Source of the DNA: Lachnospiraceae bacterium
Lineage (GTDB): Bacteria > Bacillota > Clostridia > Lachnospirales > Lachnospiraceae
Direction of reading: 5' to 3'
NCBI GenBank assembly: GCA_900753685.1
Contig: CAAEAB010000145.1
Location: 1-5,846, forward strand
DNA length: 5,846 nucleotides
The notes under the pieces were generated by a model. The model saw nothing but the letters and a program-made list of their open reading frames with translations, ran no database searches and was not told the origin of the DNA. The translations under genes were made by a program, and so were the position numbers. Positions 5,280 through 5,846 of the stretch are shown piece after piece (within the stretch, counting starts at the first letter, position 1; every line of letters starts with the position of its first letter).

Positions 5280-5846
5280 ATGAGTTTATTTGGTATTGTT
5301 TTAGGACTGGCCCTGTTAATCTTTCTTGCGTTTAAAGGACAGTCTATTCTTTGTGTAGCTCCAATCTGCGCGGCCGTTGTGGCGCTCTTTGGAATGTTTG
5401 AGGATCCTTCCATCAATGTTTTAACGATGTATACAGAAAACTATATGCAGGGCATGGCCAACTTCACCATGACCTGGTTCCCGTCATTTATGCTCGGCGC
5501 TATTTTCGGAAAAATGATGGAAGCCACCGGCGCCGCCAAATCTGTCGGCCTGATGATTACAAAGCTGATCGGTTCAAAGCAGGCCATCCTCGCCGTAGTT
5601 ATTGCCTGTGCGGCTCTGACCTATGGCGGCGTTTCCCTGTTTGTTGTCGTATTTGCCATTTATCCGCTGGCCGTTGCCGTATACCGCGAAGCGGATATTC
5701 CAAACAAATTGATTCCGGGACCTATCGCGCTGGGCGCTTTTTCATTCTCCATGTCCGGTATCCCTGGTTCTCCGCAGATTCAGAATATCATTCCGACCCA
5801 GTATTACGGCACGACGCCGATGGCTGCGCCAATCATGGCTCTGGCC
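5280..5846 (+). CDS. GntP-family carboxylate permease, N-terminal part (cut by window edge)
   Basis: An inner-membrane secondary transporter of the GntP (gluconate:H+ symporter) family, which also contains carriers for 3-hydroxybutyrate and other hydroxy acids. Only 189 residues of a usual 430-460 are present. Hydrophobic segments lie at about 3-18, 22-39, 64-80, 102-135 (with TYGGVSLFVVVFAIYPL) and 145-160. The conserved SGIPGSPQIQNIIPTQYYGT follows at 159-178, in the typical position. The ATG at 5280 is preceded by AGAGGAGGG at 5264-5272. The 28-nt gap from the CoA-transferase stop has no terminator, so the two are cotranscribed. The context suggests it brings in the carboxylate that the CoA-transferase activates. 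The family call is fairly firm and the substrate is unknown; other ion-transporter superfamily carriers are a less likely alternative. Confidence 0.85.
   Translation, partial: MSLFGIVLGLALLIFLAFKGQSILCVAPICAAVVALFGMFEDPSINVLTMYTENYMQGMANFTMTWFPSFMLGAIFGKMMEATGAAKSVGLMITKLIGSKQAILAVVIACAALTYGGVSLFVVVFAIYPLAVAVYREADIPNKLIPGPIALGAFSFSMSGIPGSPQIQNIIPTQYYGTTPMAAPIMALA

Noticed and set aside
5072..5416. Minus-strand open frame of 114 codons across the CoA-transferase/permease junction
   Set aside because: It runs antisense to two well-supported genes and their ribosome binding site, and has no family features.

Overview
The window looks like a chromosomal metabolic locus from an anaerobic, low-to-moderate G+C Firmicute of the Clostridia type, possibly Lachnospiraceae. 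The grounds are strong AAGGAGG ribosome binding sites at almost every gene, sigma-A style promoters, and protein sequences of clostridial acyl-CoA dehydrogenase/ETF and propionate CoA-transferase type. No rRNA, tRNA, CRISPR or mobile element is visible, and base composition gives no sign of recent transfer.

Layout. On the minus strand, in transcription order, are a LysR-type regulator (2456-3334) with its own promoter and terminator, then etfB (1496-2299) and etfA (478-1482), then the first 129 codons of an acyl-CoA dehydrogenase (387 down to 1, cut by the window edge). On the plus strand, divergent from the regulator, are a 524-residue family I CoA-transferase of the Pct/YdiF type (3677-5251) and the first 189 codons of a GntP-family carboxylate permease (5280 onward, cut by the window edge).

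How the genes may work together (inference). The permease would import a short-chain or hydroxy carboxylate and the CoA-transferase would activate it to the acyl-CoA. The acyl-CoA dehydrogenase/EtfAB complex would then reduce or oxidise the 2,3-bond, as in acryloyl-CoA, crotonyl-CoA or related reductive pathways. No dehydratase or hydratase lies in the window, so the substrate cannot be named. EtfB has the DGDT motif seen in clostridial, electron-bifurcating-type ETFs.

Most notable observation. The promoters of all three transcription units (etfBA, the acyl-CoA dehydrogenase, and the CoA-transferase/permease) share one base-aligned module of about 70 bp. It holds a LysR-type T-N11-A palindrome (YATG-N9-CATA) centred exactly 30 bp before the -35 hexamer, which is about -65 from the predicted start. 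A second, weaker T-N11-A box lies 22 bp further on, followed by a conserved TTTT-RR-TATTTCWCTTT block over the -35 and a TATAMT -10. For the acyl-CoA dehydrogenase, the palindrome lies inside the last codons of etfA. This predicts a compact local regulon run by the LysR protein encoded in its middle.
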